Assembly: GCF_900143095.1 (NCBI RefSeq) | Contig: NZ_FRDA01000002.1 | Location: 186,001-250,000, forward strand | From: Pseudomonas asturiensis | GTDB lineage: Bacteria; Pseudomonadota; Gammaproteobacteria; Pseudomonadales; Pseudomonadaceae | Length of the DNA: 64,000 bases | Direction: 5' to 3' | The notes under the pieces: model-generated | The model's input: the letters and a program-made list of their open reading frames with translations, nothing else | Told to the model about the DNA's origin: nothing | Database searches by the model: none | In this document: one piece after another, positions 34,257 to 42,499 of the stretch | Layout: the number at the start of each line of letters is the position of its first letter | How positions within the stretch are numbered: the stretch's first letter is position 1 | Made by a program: the position numbers and the translations under genes

Positions 34257-35300
34257 ATGATACTGAATAAAGTTTCGGACCTGATTGGCAATACGCCGAT
34301 GCTGGGCATTTATGTTCCGAACACCGACGCACGTTTGCTGCTGAAAATCGAAAAGAATAATCCCGGCGGCAGTATCAAAGACCGCATGGCACGCAACATG
34401 GTGCTGGCAGCGCTCAAGTCCGGTCGCCTTAAACCTGGCGGCGTGGTTGTCGAATCGTCCTCCGGCAACACCGGTATCGGGCTGGCCATGGCGGCGGTCG
34501 AGTTCGGGTTGCAGTTCATTGCGGTCGTCGATCATCACGCCGCGCAGGACAAGATCGCCGTGATGAAAGCGCTGGGGGCCGACATTCGATTCGTCAAAGG
34601 CACCTATCGCGAGGACGAAGTCGCGGTGGTGGAGCGGCAGCGAATGGCAGCTGAGCTGGCGAGCGAAATCCCGGGCGCCGTGTTCATGAATCAATCCGAC
34701 AACGCTGCCAACGCCGGGGGCTACAGCGATTTCGTTCGCGAAACCATCGTCCAGGCCGAAGGTGCTATCGGCGCCTACGTCGGCTGTGTCGGCACAGGTG
34801 GTTCGATGACCGGCATCGCTCGCGGCTTGAAACAGCACAACCCCGACACCGTCACTGTCGCAGTGGAGCCGGCGGGCTCCATCGTCTTCGGCCACCCCGG
34901 CTACCCCTACTACCAGTCAGGCACCGGCACCCCGGCAGGCGACACGGTCGGTCTGGTACTCGACTACAGCTGCATTGATCTGGGGGTGCAAGTCACCGAC
35001 TCACAAGCCTTCGAAACCGCGCGCTATATCGCTCGCAACCTTGCGCTGCTGGTGGGTGGCTCGACCGGCGGGGCGATTTTCAAAGCGCTTGAGCTGATCC
35101 ACAAAGGCGTATTGACCGGCAACGTTGTCGTGCCCATCGCCGACGGCGGCGAAAAGTACCTGCACACGGTATTCGACGATGCGTGGCTGCAGGAGCGTGA
35201 TCTGCTCGACCCCGGTATCGCGCAGCAACTGGACGCCTGGCTGGGCAAGACCCACTGGCTGGAATCCGTTTCTGCGCCGCGACAATTGAGCGTCGCATGA
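34257..35300 (+). CDS. SbnA-like cysteine-synthase-family enzyme (putative ACEGA synthase)
   Basis: 347 residues, PLP fold type II. PLP Lys in 'NNPGGSIKDRMARNM', phosphate loop 'VVESSSGNTGIGLAMA' and 'VGTGGSMTGIARGLK'. Within siderophore clusters this family (SbnA, ZmaU) condenses O-phospho-L-serine with glutamate to N-(1-amino-1-carboxy-2-ethyl)glutamate, the first step to L-2,3-diaminopropionate. An SbnI-like gene in the same locus could supply the phosphoserine. Ordinary cysteine synthase is the alternative, but the gene sits inside the siderophore operon. Confidence 0.85.
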   Translation: MILNKVSDLIGNTPMLGIYVPNTDARLLLKIEKNNPGGSIKDRMARNMVLAALKSGRLKPGGVVVESSSGNTGIGLAMAAVEFGLQFIAVVDHHAAQDKIAVMKALGADIRFVKGTYREDEVAVVERQRMAAELASEIPGAVFMNQSDNAANAGGYSDFVRETIVQAEGAIGAYVGCVGTGGSMTGIARGLKQHNPDTVTVAVEPAGSIVFGHPGYPYYQSGTGTPAGDTVGLVLDYSCIDLGVQVTDSQAFETARYIARNLALLVGGSTGGAIFKALELIHKGVLTGNVVVPIADGGEKYLHTVFDDAWLQERDLLDPGIAQQLDAWLGKTHWLESVSAPRQLSVA

Positions 35301-35328
35301 CCCGCCCATCACTCAGGAAAGCCACACG

Positions 35329-36489
35329 ATGAAACTGTTGAAAGTCGCTATCTGCGGCGGCGGCCGGACTGGCCATCTCAATGCCATCCTGTTCAAACAG
35401 CTGCCCAATGTTCAGGTCTCGATGCTCACTCGCAATCCGCAGATTATTGAACAGCACATACGCCAGACGCCCATGCAGGCGCTGCTGCCGGACGGCTCTA
35501 CGCTGAGCGCCCGGCTGGATCGGGTCACCACCGATGCGAAGGCTGCGGTTGAAGACGCCGACATCGTCATCATCACCGTGCCCGCCCATGCACGGCCACA
35601 GACCCTGCAGGCCATTGCGCCCTACCTGAGCGTCAGCAAGCCGGTTTACATCGGCGCCATTCCAGGCTTTTGCGGTTTTGACTGGCTGGCCGAAGCCACG
35701 TTGGCCGAGCGTTCGAATCTGGTGATCTGGGGGATGAAGGACGTTCCGCACACGGCCTTCGAGCTGACGCCAGGGCGATCAGTCAAAATGGGCGGCGGCA
35801 AAAGCCAGCTGTATGTCGCAACCCATGCCCGGGAATCCCGCAAATCGCGCCAGCAGTTGCAGGAGATACTCTGCACGCTGTATGGCCCCTGCGTGACCAT
35901 GCTCGATCACTACCTTGAAATCACCCTCACGCCGGGCAACCCGATCATGCACAGTTCGGTGATCTACGGGCTGATCGGCCCCTATGGCCAATGGCATCGC
36001 AAGATCTTCCCGCAACGCATGTGCTGGTGGACCGAATGCCCGGAGCTGGGCGCTTACTTCCTCGAACGCATGGATCAGGAAAGTCAGGCTTTGTGCGCCG
36101 TAATCAGCCAGCGCATGGGCATCGACCTGTCTTCGGTCAAATCCCTGAAGCAGGAAATCGTCGAGGCCTACGGCGACCAGATCCGCGACCAAAGCAGCAT
36201 GCTGTCGATTCTGCGCACCAACCAGGCTTACAACGACATCCTCGCGCCCATGGTGCCCGCCGACGACAACCGCGCCGGTTATGTGATCGAGCGCGAGAGC
36301 CGCGCTTTCAACGAGGACGTCGCCTACGGCCTTGTGTTGCTGGTGGAGATGGCCCGGCGATTCGAGCTCAGGGTGCCCTACATCGAAGAGGTCCTGAACT
36401 GGAGCATTGCCTACATGCAGGGCCTGCGCGATTCGGCGCTCGACTACTTCCCAAGCCAATGGCCACGCACGGCAGACGCCGCCGCCTGA
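35329..36489 (+). CDS. Opine (octopine/nopaline) dehydrogenase-family protein
   Basis: 386 residues. N-terminal Rossmann loop 'VAICGGGRTGHLNAILF' (GxGxxG-like), then 'ADIVIITVPAHARPQTLQ' and 'YIGAIPGFCGFDW'. The C-terminal catalytic domain has 'TLTPGNPIMHSSVIYGLIGP', carrying the NPxxH motif of opine dehydrogenases. It occupies the place of SbnB in staphyloferrin B operons (SbnB itself is an ornithine-cyclodeaminase-fold enzyme). It may oxidatively cleave the SbnA product to L-diaminopropionate plus 2-oxoglutarate, or build an opine-type linkage as in staphylopine-like metallophores. Both are inference. Confidence 0.85.
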   Translation: MKLLKVAICGGGRTGHLNAILFKQLPNVQVSMLTRNPQIIEQHIRQTPMQALLPDGSTLSARLDRVTTDAKAAVEDADIVIITVPAHARPQTLQAIAPYLSVSKPVYIGAIPGFCGFDWLAEATLAERSNLVIWGMKDVPHTAFELTPGRSVKMGGGKSQLYVATHARESRKSRQQLQEILCTLYGPCVTMLDHYLEITLTPGNPIMHSSVIYGLIGPYGQWHRKIFPQRMCWWTECPELGAYFLERMDQESQALCAVISQRMGIDLSSVKSLKQEIVEAYGDQIRDQSSMLSILRTNQAYNDILAPMVPADDNRAGYVIERESRAFNEDVAYGLVLLVEMARRFELRVPYIEEVLNWSIAYMQGLRDSALDYFPSQWPRTADAAA

Positions 36490-36528
36490 TCTTCTTTTGT
36501 TCACCTTCCGCACGAGCAGACCGCTGAT

Positions 36529-38379
36529 ATGGATGACCTCAAAACACTGATCGCCTTTTCCCGTAAAAACGCCCTGCAACGCTTGATTCGCTGCCTTTTC
36601 GCCGAAAACATTCTCGACCGTTCGGCCCTGAGCTTTTCCGCTGGAGGCAACCAGGCCACGTACCCGTTGAAAAACAGCCGCGCGCACCTTTTCTTCGCAG
36701 GCATCACCAAAGGCCCGGCCGACACGTTCGTCAACGAGGGCAATGTGGAGCTGTTGACTGATGAGGGCGTGCGACAGCTCATCTCCAGCCATCAGGACAT
36801 GCTGGACGTGCTGCGTGACAGCTTCGACTTCGAACCGAGCGACGAAGGCATTGCCGGTCTGAAATCGGACATGGAGAACAGCCTGATCAACGATGCTCAC
36901 GCCCGCCAGCATCGTCAGCAATGGAATGCACAACTGAAAAAGGCAGCCGCAGACCAGGGCCTGCACAGCTTCACTGATTATCTGCGCCAACATGCCAGCA
37001 CCAAGGACGCCGCGATTCTGCTGGACCAGTGGGGCTCGCTGGAGGGTCATCCGTATTACCCGACCTGGAAGTCGCGTCCGGGCCTGACCGATGCTGAAGT
37101 CGAGCAGTTATCGCCCGAATTCAATGCCCAGGTGCCGCTGCGCATCGCGGCGTTGCGTGCCGAGCATTCGATGAGTGAAAGCATGCCGCACGTGACCCAC
37201 TACCGCGACTGGTTTGCCAGCCACTTCCCGACGCACTGGGCACAATGGAAAGCCGCTCTGGAGCGCAAAGGCCTGGATGAAACCCAATGGTTACCGCTGC
37301 CGATTCACGCCTGGCACTTGCAGGCCTACGTGCTCAAGACCTTCGCGGCGGAAATCGAAGCCGGCATTCTGATTGTCGATGGGCCGGACATCACGTCACT
37401 GCCCACGATGTCCTACCGCACCATGATGCCGGTGCTCGATGGATGCGCGCCGCTGATCAAGCTGCCGATTGCGGTCTGGATGACGAGTGAACTGCGCAGC
37501 CTGCAAGCTAAATCGATCCACATGGGGCCGCGCATCAGCACGATCATCACCCGGATTCTGGCCACTGAAAACGGCTTCGACCATCGTCTGGAGATCTTCC
37601 CCGAAGAAATCGGGGTGCGTTACAGAAACGCAATCACGCAAGACGATAATCCCGGCCGACACCTGTCCGTCGTGTTTCGTGCCAGTCAGCAAGCATTCGA
37701 GCGCAGTGATGGTTGCCTGCCTGTGACCGTGGCGTCACTGTTCACGCGCTTGCCCGGCAGCGGTCGGCCGTTGTTCACCGACCTGATCGAGCGCGACGGT
37801 GCGCGCGCAGATGCCACTCGGGTTGAAAACTGGTTCCGCGATTACGCCAGAGTGGTGACCCACCCGGTGGTGGCCATCTACTTGCTGTACGGCATCGGTC
37901 TTGAGGCGCATCAGCAAAACACCATGATGCTGTTTTCCCCGGACGGCAAAGCACGTAGCCTGCTGATCCGTGATTTCGGCGACGGCAGGACCTACGCACC
38001 GCTTCTGGAAGCACGCGGTCATACGCTGCAGCCTCATGTGCAGCCGGGTATTCTGCCCACCGTTTTTTCGGGCGATATCGAGCCGGTACGCATGTTCGTA
38101 CTCGACGCGGCGTTTCTCACGCATCTGCATGAAATGGCGCTGTGGCTGACCCGGGAGTATGGCTTGAACAACACACGCTTGTGGGAGGTGTTGCGTGAAG
38201 AGACCGACCTTGCGTTCGAAGCGGTACGTGACCGGGTCTCGCCAACGCTGTGGGAAGTCGAGCACACGGCGTTCGTGGAAGATCCATGGCCTACCCGATC
38301 GTTGTTGCGCATGCACTTGATGCAGTATTCCAACTATCGCTTGCAACATACCCTGAGCAACCCGCTCGCCCGCGTTTAA
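36529..38379 (+). CDS. IucA/IucC-family NIS siderophore synthetase
   Basis: 616 residues, normal length for the family. Motifs in order: 'SLEGHPYYPTWKSRPGLT' (family GHPxHPxxKxR, here Tyr replaces the second His), 'LPLPIHAWHLQ', 'TMSYRTMMPV' (SxRT nucleotide loop), 'KLPIAVWMTSELRSL', 'GIGLEAHQQNTMML' (ATP-site GxxxExHxQN) and 'LLIRDFGDGRTY' (metal-binding RDF.G). It ligates a carboxylate such as citrate or 2-oxoglutarate to an amine or alcohol via an adenylate. It is the only NIS synthetase in the locus, unlike the three of staphyloferrin B or achromobactin. Expression follows the decarboxylase operon. Confidence 0.95.
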   Translation: MDDLKTLIAFSRKNALQRLIRCLFAENILDRSALSFSAGGNQATYPLKNSRAHLFFAGITKGPADTFVNEGNVELLTDEGVRQLISSHQDMLDVLRDSFDFEPSDEGIAGLKSDMENSLINDAHARQHRQQWNAQLKKAAADQGLHSFTDYLRQHASTKDAAILLDQWGSLEGHPYYPTWKSRPGLTDAEVEQLSPEFNAQVPLRIAALRAEHSMSESMPHVTHYRDWFASHFPTHWAQWKAALERKGLDETQWLPLPIHAWHLQAYVLKTFAAEIEAGILIVDGPDITSLPTMSYRTMMPVLDGCAPLIKLPIAVWMTSELRSLQAKSIHMGPRISTIITRILATENGFDHRLEIFPEEIGVRYRNAITQDDNPGRHLSVVFRASQQAFERSDGCLPVTVASLFTRLPGSGRPLFTDLIERDGARADATRVENWFRDYARVVTHPVVAIYLLYGIGLEAHQQNTMMLFSPDGKARSLLIRDFGDGRTYAPLLEARGHTLQPHVQPGILPTVFSGDIEPVRMFVLDAAFLTHLHEMALWLTREYGLNNTRLWEVLREETDLAFEAVRDRVSPTLWEVEHTAFVEDPWPTRSLLRMHLMQYSNYRLQHTLSNPLARV

Positions 38380-38392
38380 CCGAGGCTGACTC

Positions 38393-39637
38393 ATGTCCCA
38401 TGCAGGTGTCATCCAGGGTTCGAGAGTACGAATCCTGATTTATCTTCTGTTTGCGATCCAGCTGGTGTCCATGGGCGCGATGGAAATGAGCGGGCCGTTC
38501 TGGCCTGTCCACCTGCGTGGGCTGACCACTTCGGAAACGGTTTTCAGCTTCGCCAGCATCGCCGTCTACGTAGGGCCGATGCTGGGCATCATTCTGACCA
38601 GTGCCTTCTGGGGCCGCATCGGTGACCGCTACGGGCACAAATTGATGATGATCCGCGCCCTGGCCGGGTTGTCCTTGACCCAGCTTGGGCTAGCCCTTTT
38701 CAGCGACATCTGGGTGATTCTGATTCTGCGTTTTCTGCAGGGCGCGTTTGCCGGATATATCGCCCCGGCGCAGGCTTACGGTGTGAGTATCGAAGCGCCC
38801 TCACGTCGCGCACGGCTGTTCGCCATTCTGCAGATTTCAACCAACGTCGGTTCGCTGCTGGGCGCAGTGGTCGGCGGGTTGATCCTCGATTACGCCACGT
38901 TCTTCTGGATCAATATTGTCGCCTCGGCGCTTTGCGCGGTGTGCACGGTCATCGCGGCCATCACCCTGCCGGATGTGCCACCGGTGAAGAAAGCGCCGGT
39001 CGTGGACCCGGCAGCACAAGCCCGCCGGTCAGGCAGTATGTGGCAGGGTTCGCCACTGTTATCGCTGCTGGGGGTGATGGGCATCCTGCTGCTGGCGCGA
39101 ATGCTGCCGCAAACCTCGTTTTCGCTGTACGTGAGTTCCGTATTCGAGGTCAGCAATTCGGTGGTGGGCCTGTGTTATGGCCTATTGGCGCTGGGTTTCA
39201 TTCTTTCAGCCACCGCCTGGTCACGGTATTTCGAACACCGGGGCCAACAGGAGACACTGCATCGCATGACCTATGTGGTCGTCGGTTGCATCGCCCTCAC
39301 CGCAGTGGCAGGCATTACGCGCAATCCGGTGGTTTTCATCGTTGCCTATTTCATCTGGGGCGTCCTGCTGGGCGCCACCACACCCGTGCTGACGGCGCTG
39401 ATCTCCAAGACCGCCGACAGTTCGCGGCAGGGCCATGTACTGGGGATCGCTCAAAGCACCTCCCAGTGTGCCTCGATTGCCGGCATTTCGGCTGGCGCGC
39501 TGCTCAGTCAGGTCTACAGCCTGCAGTACACCTACCTGTTCGTTTGCCTGGCCTACGTGGTCGCGCTGATCCCTATTGTCGCGTTGCGTTACTGGCCTGC
39601 GGTGATGCAACCGGGTCATGCCCCGCCCGGGGATTGA
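38393..39637 (+). CDS. MFS exporter of the siderophore locus
   Basis: 414 residues, twelve predicted helices. Starts 13 bases after the NIS gene. Motif A in 'GRIGDRYGHKLMMIRALA', and the two halves of the MFS fold are separated by a loop near residue 200 ('VKKAPVVDPAAQARRSG'). In siderophore operons MFS proteins in this place (SbnD, PvsC, YhcA) export the finished siderophore across the inner membrane. No drug-binding features distinguish it further. Confidence 0.85.
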   Translation: MSHAGVIQGSRVRILIYLLFAIQLVSMGAMEMSGPFWPVHLRGLTTSETVFSFASIAVYVGPMLGIILTSAFWGRIGDRYGHKLMMIRALAGLSLTQLGLALFSDIWVILILRFLQGAFAGYIAPAQAYGVSIEAPSRRARLFAILQISTNVGSLLGAVVGGLILDYATFFWINIVASALCAVCTVIAAITLPDVPPVKKAPVVDPAAQARRSGSMWQGSPLLSLLGVMGILLLARMLPQTSFSLYVSSVFEVSNSVVGLCYGLLALGFILSATAWSRYFEHRGQQETLHRMTYVVVGCIALTAVAGITRNPVVFIVAYFIWGVLLGATTPVLTALISKTADSSRQGHVLGIAQSTSQCASIAGISAGALLSQVYSLQYTYLFVCLAYVVALIPIVALRYWPAVMQPGHAPPGD

Positions 39638-39649
39638 AGGAGCCTTGCC

Positions 39650-40834
39650 TTGAATATCGAACAACTGCGCGCCGATACCCCTGCTGTCGCGCACCTGATC
39701 CACTTCAACAACGCCGGTGCAGCGCTGATGCCTGCGCCGGTGATCGACGTCATGACTCGTCACATTCAGCTCGAGGCGAGCCTGGGCGGTTATGAAGCGG
39801 CCGCACAACAGGCCGCGCCACTGGAGAATGTCTACGCTGCCATCGGCCGTCTGATCAACGCCCGACCTGATGAGATTGCAGTGATCGAAAACGCGACTCG
39901 TGCCTGGGACATGGCGTTTTATTCGTTGCCCCTTCGACCTGGCGATGTGGTGCTGACCTCTACCACCGAGTACGCCGGCAATTACATTCCTTATCTACAA
40001 CTCAAGCAGCGGCGCGGCATTGAAATCCGAATTATCCCCAACGATGAGCACGGTCAGGTGTCACTGTCGGCCCTTGAGCACCTGCTGAGCGATGATCGCG
40101 TCGCCCTGATCTCGCTCCCCGTGATCGCCACCAATGGTGGGCCGGTACAACCCATCGAGCAGATCGGTGCCCTGGCGCGCGCAGCCGGTGTGCTGTATTT
40201 GCTGGATGCCTGTCAGGGTGTCGGGCAGATGCCTGTGGACGTGCAGAAAATCGGTTGTCACATGCTCGCAGCCACCAGCCGCAAATACCTGCGCGGGCCT
40301 CGGGGGATGGGTTTTTTGTATGTCGAACACGCCCTGTGCCAGAACCTGGAGCCTGCCTTTCTCGACCTGCATGCGGCGTCATTGCAAACGGCCGACACAT
40401 TCAAGGTCAGGGCCGACGCCCGACGTTTCGAGAACTGGGAGTGCAACGTCGCCGCAAAACTGGGACTCGGTGCTGCTGTCGAGTACGCATTGGCGCAAGG
40501 TCTTGAGCCAATGTGGCAGCGCATCCAGCACCTGGCCGGTTATCTGCGCGAACGGCTGGCGGACATACCGGGCTTCACCCCGCGTGACCTGGGCCTGCAG
40601 AAGTCAGGCATCGTGACGTTCACCCACAAGGACAGCAGCGCTGCACAGCTTCAGCAATGGCTGGCCGGACAAAAGAAACGCATCAACGTCAGCACCTCGA
40701 CCGCACGCTCAACGCTGCTCGATATGCAGCAGCGGGATTTGCAGGCGGTTAGCCGTGCCTCGCTTCATGCCTACAACACCGAAGCGGAAATCGACACCCT
40801 GATTACAGCGCTGAGGCAACTGAGCAGGGGCTGA
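39650..40834 (+). CDS. Class V aminotransferase-fold PLP enzyme
   Basis: 394 residues from TTG 39650 (GAAGGAG 11 bases upstream; no better ATG). Fold type I markers: 'IHFNNAGAALMPAPVI', PLP Asp in 'VLYLLDACQGVGQMPVD' and the Schiff-base Lys in 'LAATSRKYLRGPRGMGFLY'. This NifS/isopenicillin-epimerase-like family includes desulfurases, lyases, epimerases and true aminotransferases. No such gene is part of the sbn cluster, so its role in making or tailoring the siderophore is unknown. Confidence 0.85.
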   Translation: MNIEQLRADTPAVAHLIHFNNAGAALMPAPVIDVMTRHIQLEASLGGYEAAAQQAAPLENVYAAIGRLINARPDEIAVIENATRAWDMAFYSLPLRPGDVVLTSTTEYAGNYIPYLQLKQRRGIEIRIIPNDEHGQVSLSALEHLLSDDRVALISLPVIATNGGPVQPIEQIGALARAAGVLYLLDACQGVGQMPVDVQKIGCHMLAATSRKYLRGPRGMGFLYVEHALCQNLEPAFLDLHAASLQTADTFKVRADARRFENWECNVAAKLGLGAAVEYALAQGLEPMWQRIQHLAGYLRERLADIPGFTPRDLGLQKSGIVTFTHKDSSAAQLQQWLAGQKKRINVSTSTARSTLLDMQQRDLQAVSRASLHAYNTEAEIDTLITALRQLSRG

Positions 40835-40871
40835 AATCGGCGCTTGCGTCGCAGCCAGTTTGTAACCTAGT

Positions 40872-40890
40872 ATTGGGAATACTTCTCAAT
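40872..40890. promoter_or_regulatory. Fur box before the ECF sigma factor gene
   Basis: ATTGGGAATACTTCTCAAT; read on the minus strand, ATTGAGAAGTATTCCCAAT differs at only three positions from the typical ATTGAGAATCATTCTCAAT iron box. Lies 19 bases before the sigma factor start, so iron repression of signalling is likely. Confidence 0.7.
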
Positions 40891-40909
40891 TGCATGAAAA
40901 TCTGCAGCC

Positions 40910-41425
40910 ATGAGCGAAACCCTTCCCGCACATAACGCCAGTCACCTGCGGGCGATCGAAGCCCTGTATAGCGGCCATCACAGCTGGCTGTATGCAACGC
41001 TGAGAAAAAAACTGGGTAATGCCATGGATGCGGCGGATCTGGCGCAGGACACGTTCACCCGTATCCTGGCCTCGCAAGTGACCGTCATCGAGCAGCCACG
41101 TGCTTATCTGAGCTGTGTGGCCAAAGGTATTCTGGTCAACTGGTATCAGCGCAAGGCACTTGAACACGCCTATCTGGATGCCCTCTCGCATTTGCCGGCC
41201 CCACAAGTACCTTCGCCGGAACTGCGCTTCATGGTGCTGGAGACCCTGCACGAAATCGATGCGATGCTCGACGCTCTGCCACCACTGGTCAAACGCGCAT
41301 TCCTGCTGTCGCAGATTGGCGGCCTGAAGTATCAGGACATCGCCGAGCAACTCGACGTGTCGCTGATCACCGTCAAACGCTACATGAAGCAAGCCTTCGT
41401 GCAATGCCTGTTGCTGGTGGAGTGA
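40910..41425 (+). CDS. ECF sigma factor, FecI-like
   Basis: 171 residues. Region 2 'LAQDTFTRILAS' and 'EQPRAYLSCVAKGILVNWYQ', region 4 'LPPLVKRAFLLSQIGGLKY' with 'IAEQLDVSLITVKRYMKQAF' (helix-turn-helix). The stop codon is directly followed by the ATG of the FecR gene. It would direct transcription of the second receptor gene when that receptor is occupied by its siderophore. A Fur box precedes it. Confidence 0.95.
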   Translation: MSETLPAHNASHLRAIEALYSGHHSWLYATLRKKLGNAMDAADLAQDTFTRILASQVTVIEQPRAYLSCVAKGILVNWYQRKALEHAYLDALSHLPAPQVPSPELRFMVLETLHEIDAMLDALPPLVKRAFLLSQIGGLKYQDIAEQLDVSLITVKRYMKQAFVQCLLLVE

Positions 41426-42403
41426 ATGCTCACCCGCCGCAAGGAAGCGCACCTTGATCATCAGGTACTCGAAGAAGCCGCAGACTGGCTGATCCGTCTG
41501 GGTGAAGGCGAGTTCAGTGAAACCGAACGCAGTGAATGGGAATGCTGGAAGGCGAGCACGCCAGAGCGCGGCCGAGCCTGGGCCCGCGTGGAGTTGCTGC
41601 AGCGCAAAATCGGCGGGTTGCCGCCGTCGCTGGCGATGTCGGCACTGGACCGCCCGAACAGCCCGGAGCGGCGCACGATGCTTGGCAAGCTGGCGATAAT
41701 GCTGGCGATCCTGCCGACCGGTTGGGGCGGCTGGAAACTGGCAGAATCCAGACAATGGTCTGCCGGCTACCGCACCGATGTCGGCGAGCAGCGCCAAGTG
41801 ACCCTGGCCGACGGTTCAACCATCACGCTGAACACCGACACCGCCATCGATGTGCTGTTCGATGCCGGCCAACGGCTTGTGCATCTGCGCGAGGGCGAAA
41901 TACGGGTGCAGACCTCACCGGACAGTTCCAGTCCGACCCGCCCCTTTCTGATCAGTACCCGCCAGGGCCGGATGCAGGCGCTGGGTACGCGTTTCATCGT
42001 TCGGGAGTCGCAACCGCGCACCCACCTTGCCGTGCTGGAGGGTGCAGTCAAGGTCCAACTCGCAGACAGTCCCCAGCAGACGCCCCTGATCGTCAACGCC
42101 GGGCAGCGCACCGATTTTTCATCCAGCACCTTTGGCCAGGTAAGCCTCGCTGATCGCTACAGCGAGGCATGGACCCAAGGCATGCTGATGGCGGACAAGA
42201 TGCGGCTGGCGGACTTCGTCGCCGAACTGACGCGCTATCGACGCGGCTTCGTGCGTCTGGACCCTGCGATTGCCGATCTGCGCATTTCCGGCGCCTATCC
42301 GATCCGTGAGACCCAGCGCACGCTGAACATGCTGGCGCAAACCTACCCGATACTCGTCAGCGGCCACCTGAATGGCTACTGGGTTCAGCTCTCCCCCGCC
42401 TGA
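41426..42403 (+). CDS. FecR-family anti-sigma factor
   Basis: 325 residues. Cytoplasmic N-terminus with 'EAADWLIRLGEGEFSETERS' and 'WKASTPERGRAWARVE' (the usual FecR N-terminal domain), a single membrane segment around residues 90-105 ('LAIMLAILPTGWGGWKLA'), then the periplasmic FecR domain ('EQRQVTLADGSTITLNTDTA', 'GRMQALGTRFIVRE') and a C-terminal STN-interacting part. Controls the adjacent sigma factor. Confidence 0.95.
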   Translation: MLTRRKEAHLDHQVLEEAADWLIRLGEGEFSETERSEWECWKASTPERGRAWARVELLQRKIGGLPPSLAMSALDRPNSPERRTMLGKLAIMLAILPTGWGGWKLAESRQWSAGYRTDVGEQRQVTLADGSTITLNTDTAIDVLFDAGQRLVHLREGEIRVQTSPDSSSPTRPFLISTRQGRMQALGTRFIVRESQPRTHLAVLEGAVKVQLADSPQQTPLIVNAGQRTDFSSSTFGQVSLADRYSEAWTQGMLMADKMRLADFVAELTRYRRGFVRLDPAIADLRISGAYPIRETQRTLNMLAQTYPILVSGHLNGYWVQLSPA

Positions 42404-42413
42404 GGGCAAAAAA

Positions 42414-42438
42414 ATCGCCTGACAGGTGATACTTTTTT
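42414..42438 (+). terminator. Terminator or attenuator between fecR-like and receptor genes
   Basis: ATCGCCT-GAC-AGGTGAT stem with a short loop followed by six T within two bases. It ends 62 bases before the receptor ATG, so the receptor probably has its own sigma-dependent promoter. Confidence 0.5.
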
Positions 42439-42499
42439 GGGTCTCGACTGGCTTCAGGGAGCACGCCTTTTTCCATCCTGCTCATAGGTCCATCCATTC

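Noticed and set aside
35779..37050. Long minus-strand open frame (423 codons) across the opine dehydrogenase and NIS genes
   Set aside because: Antisense to two recognisable genes and crosses their boundary; no recognisable domain.
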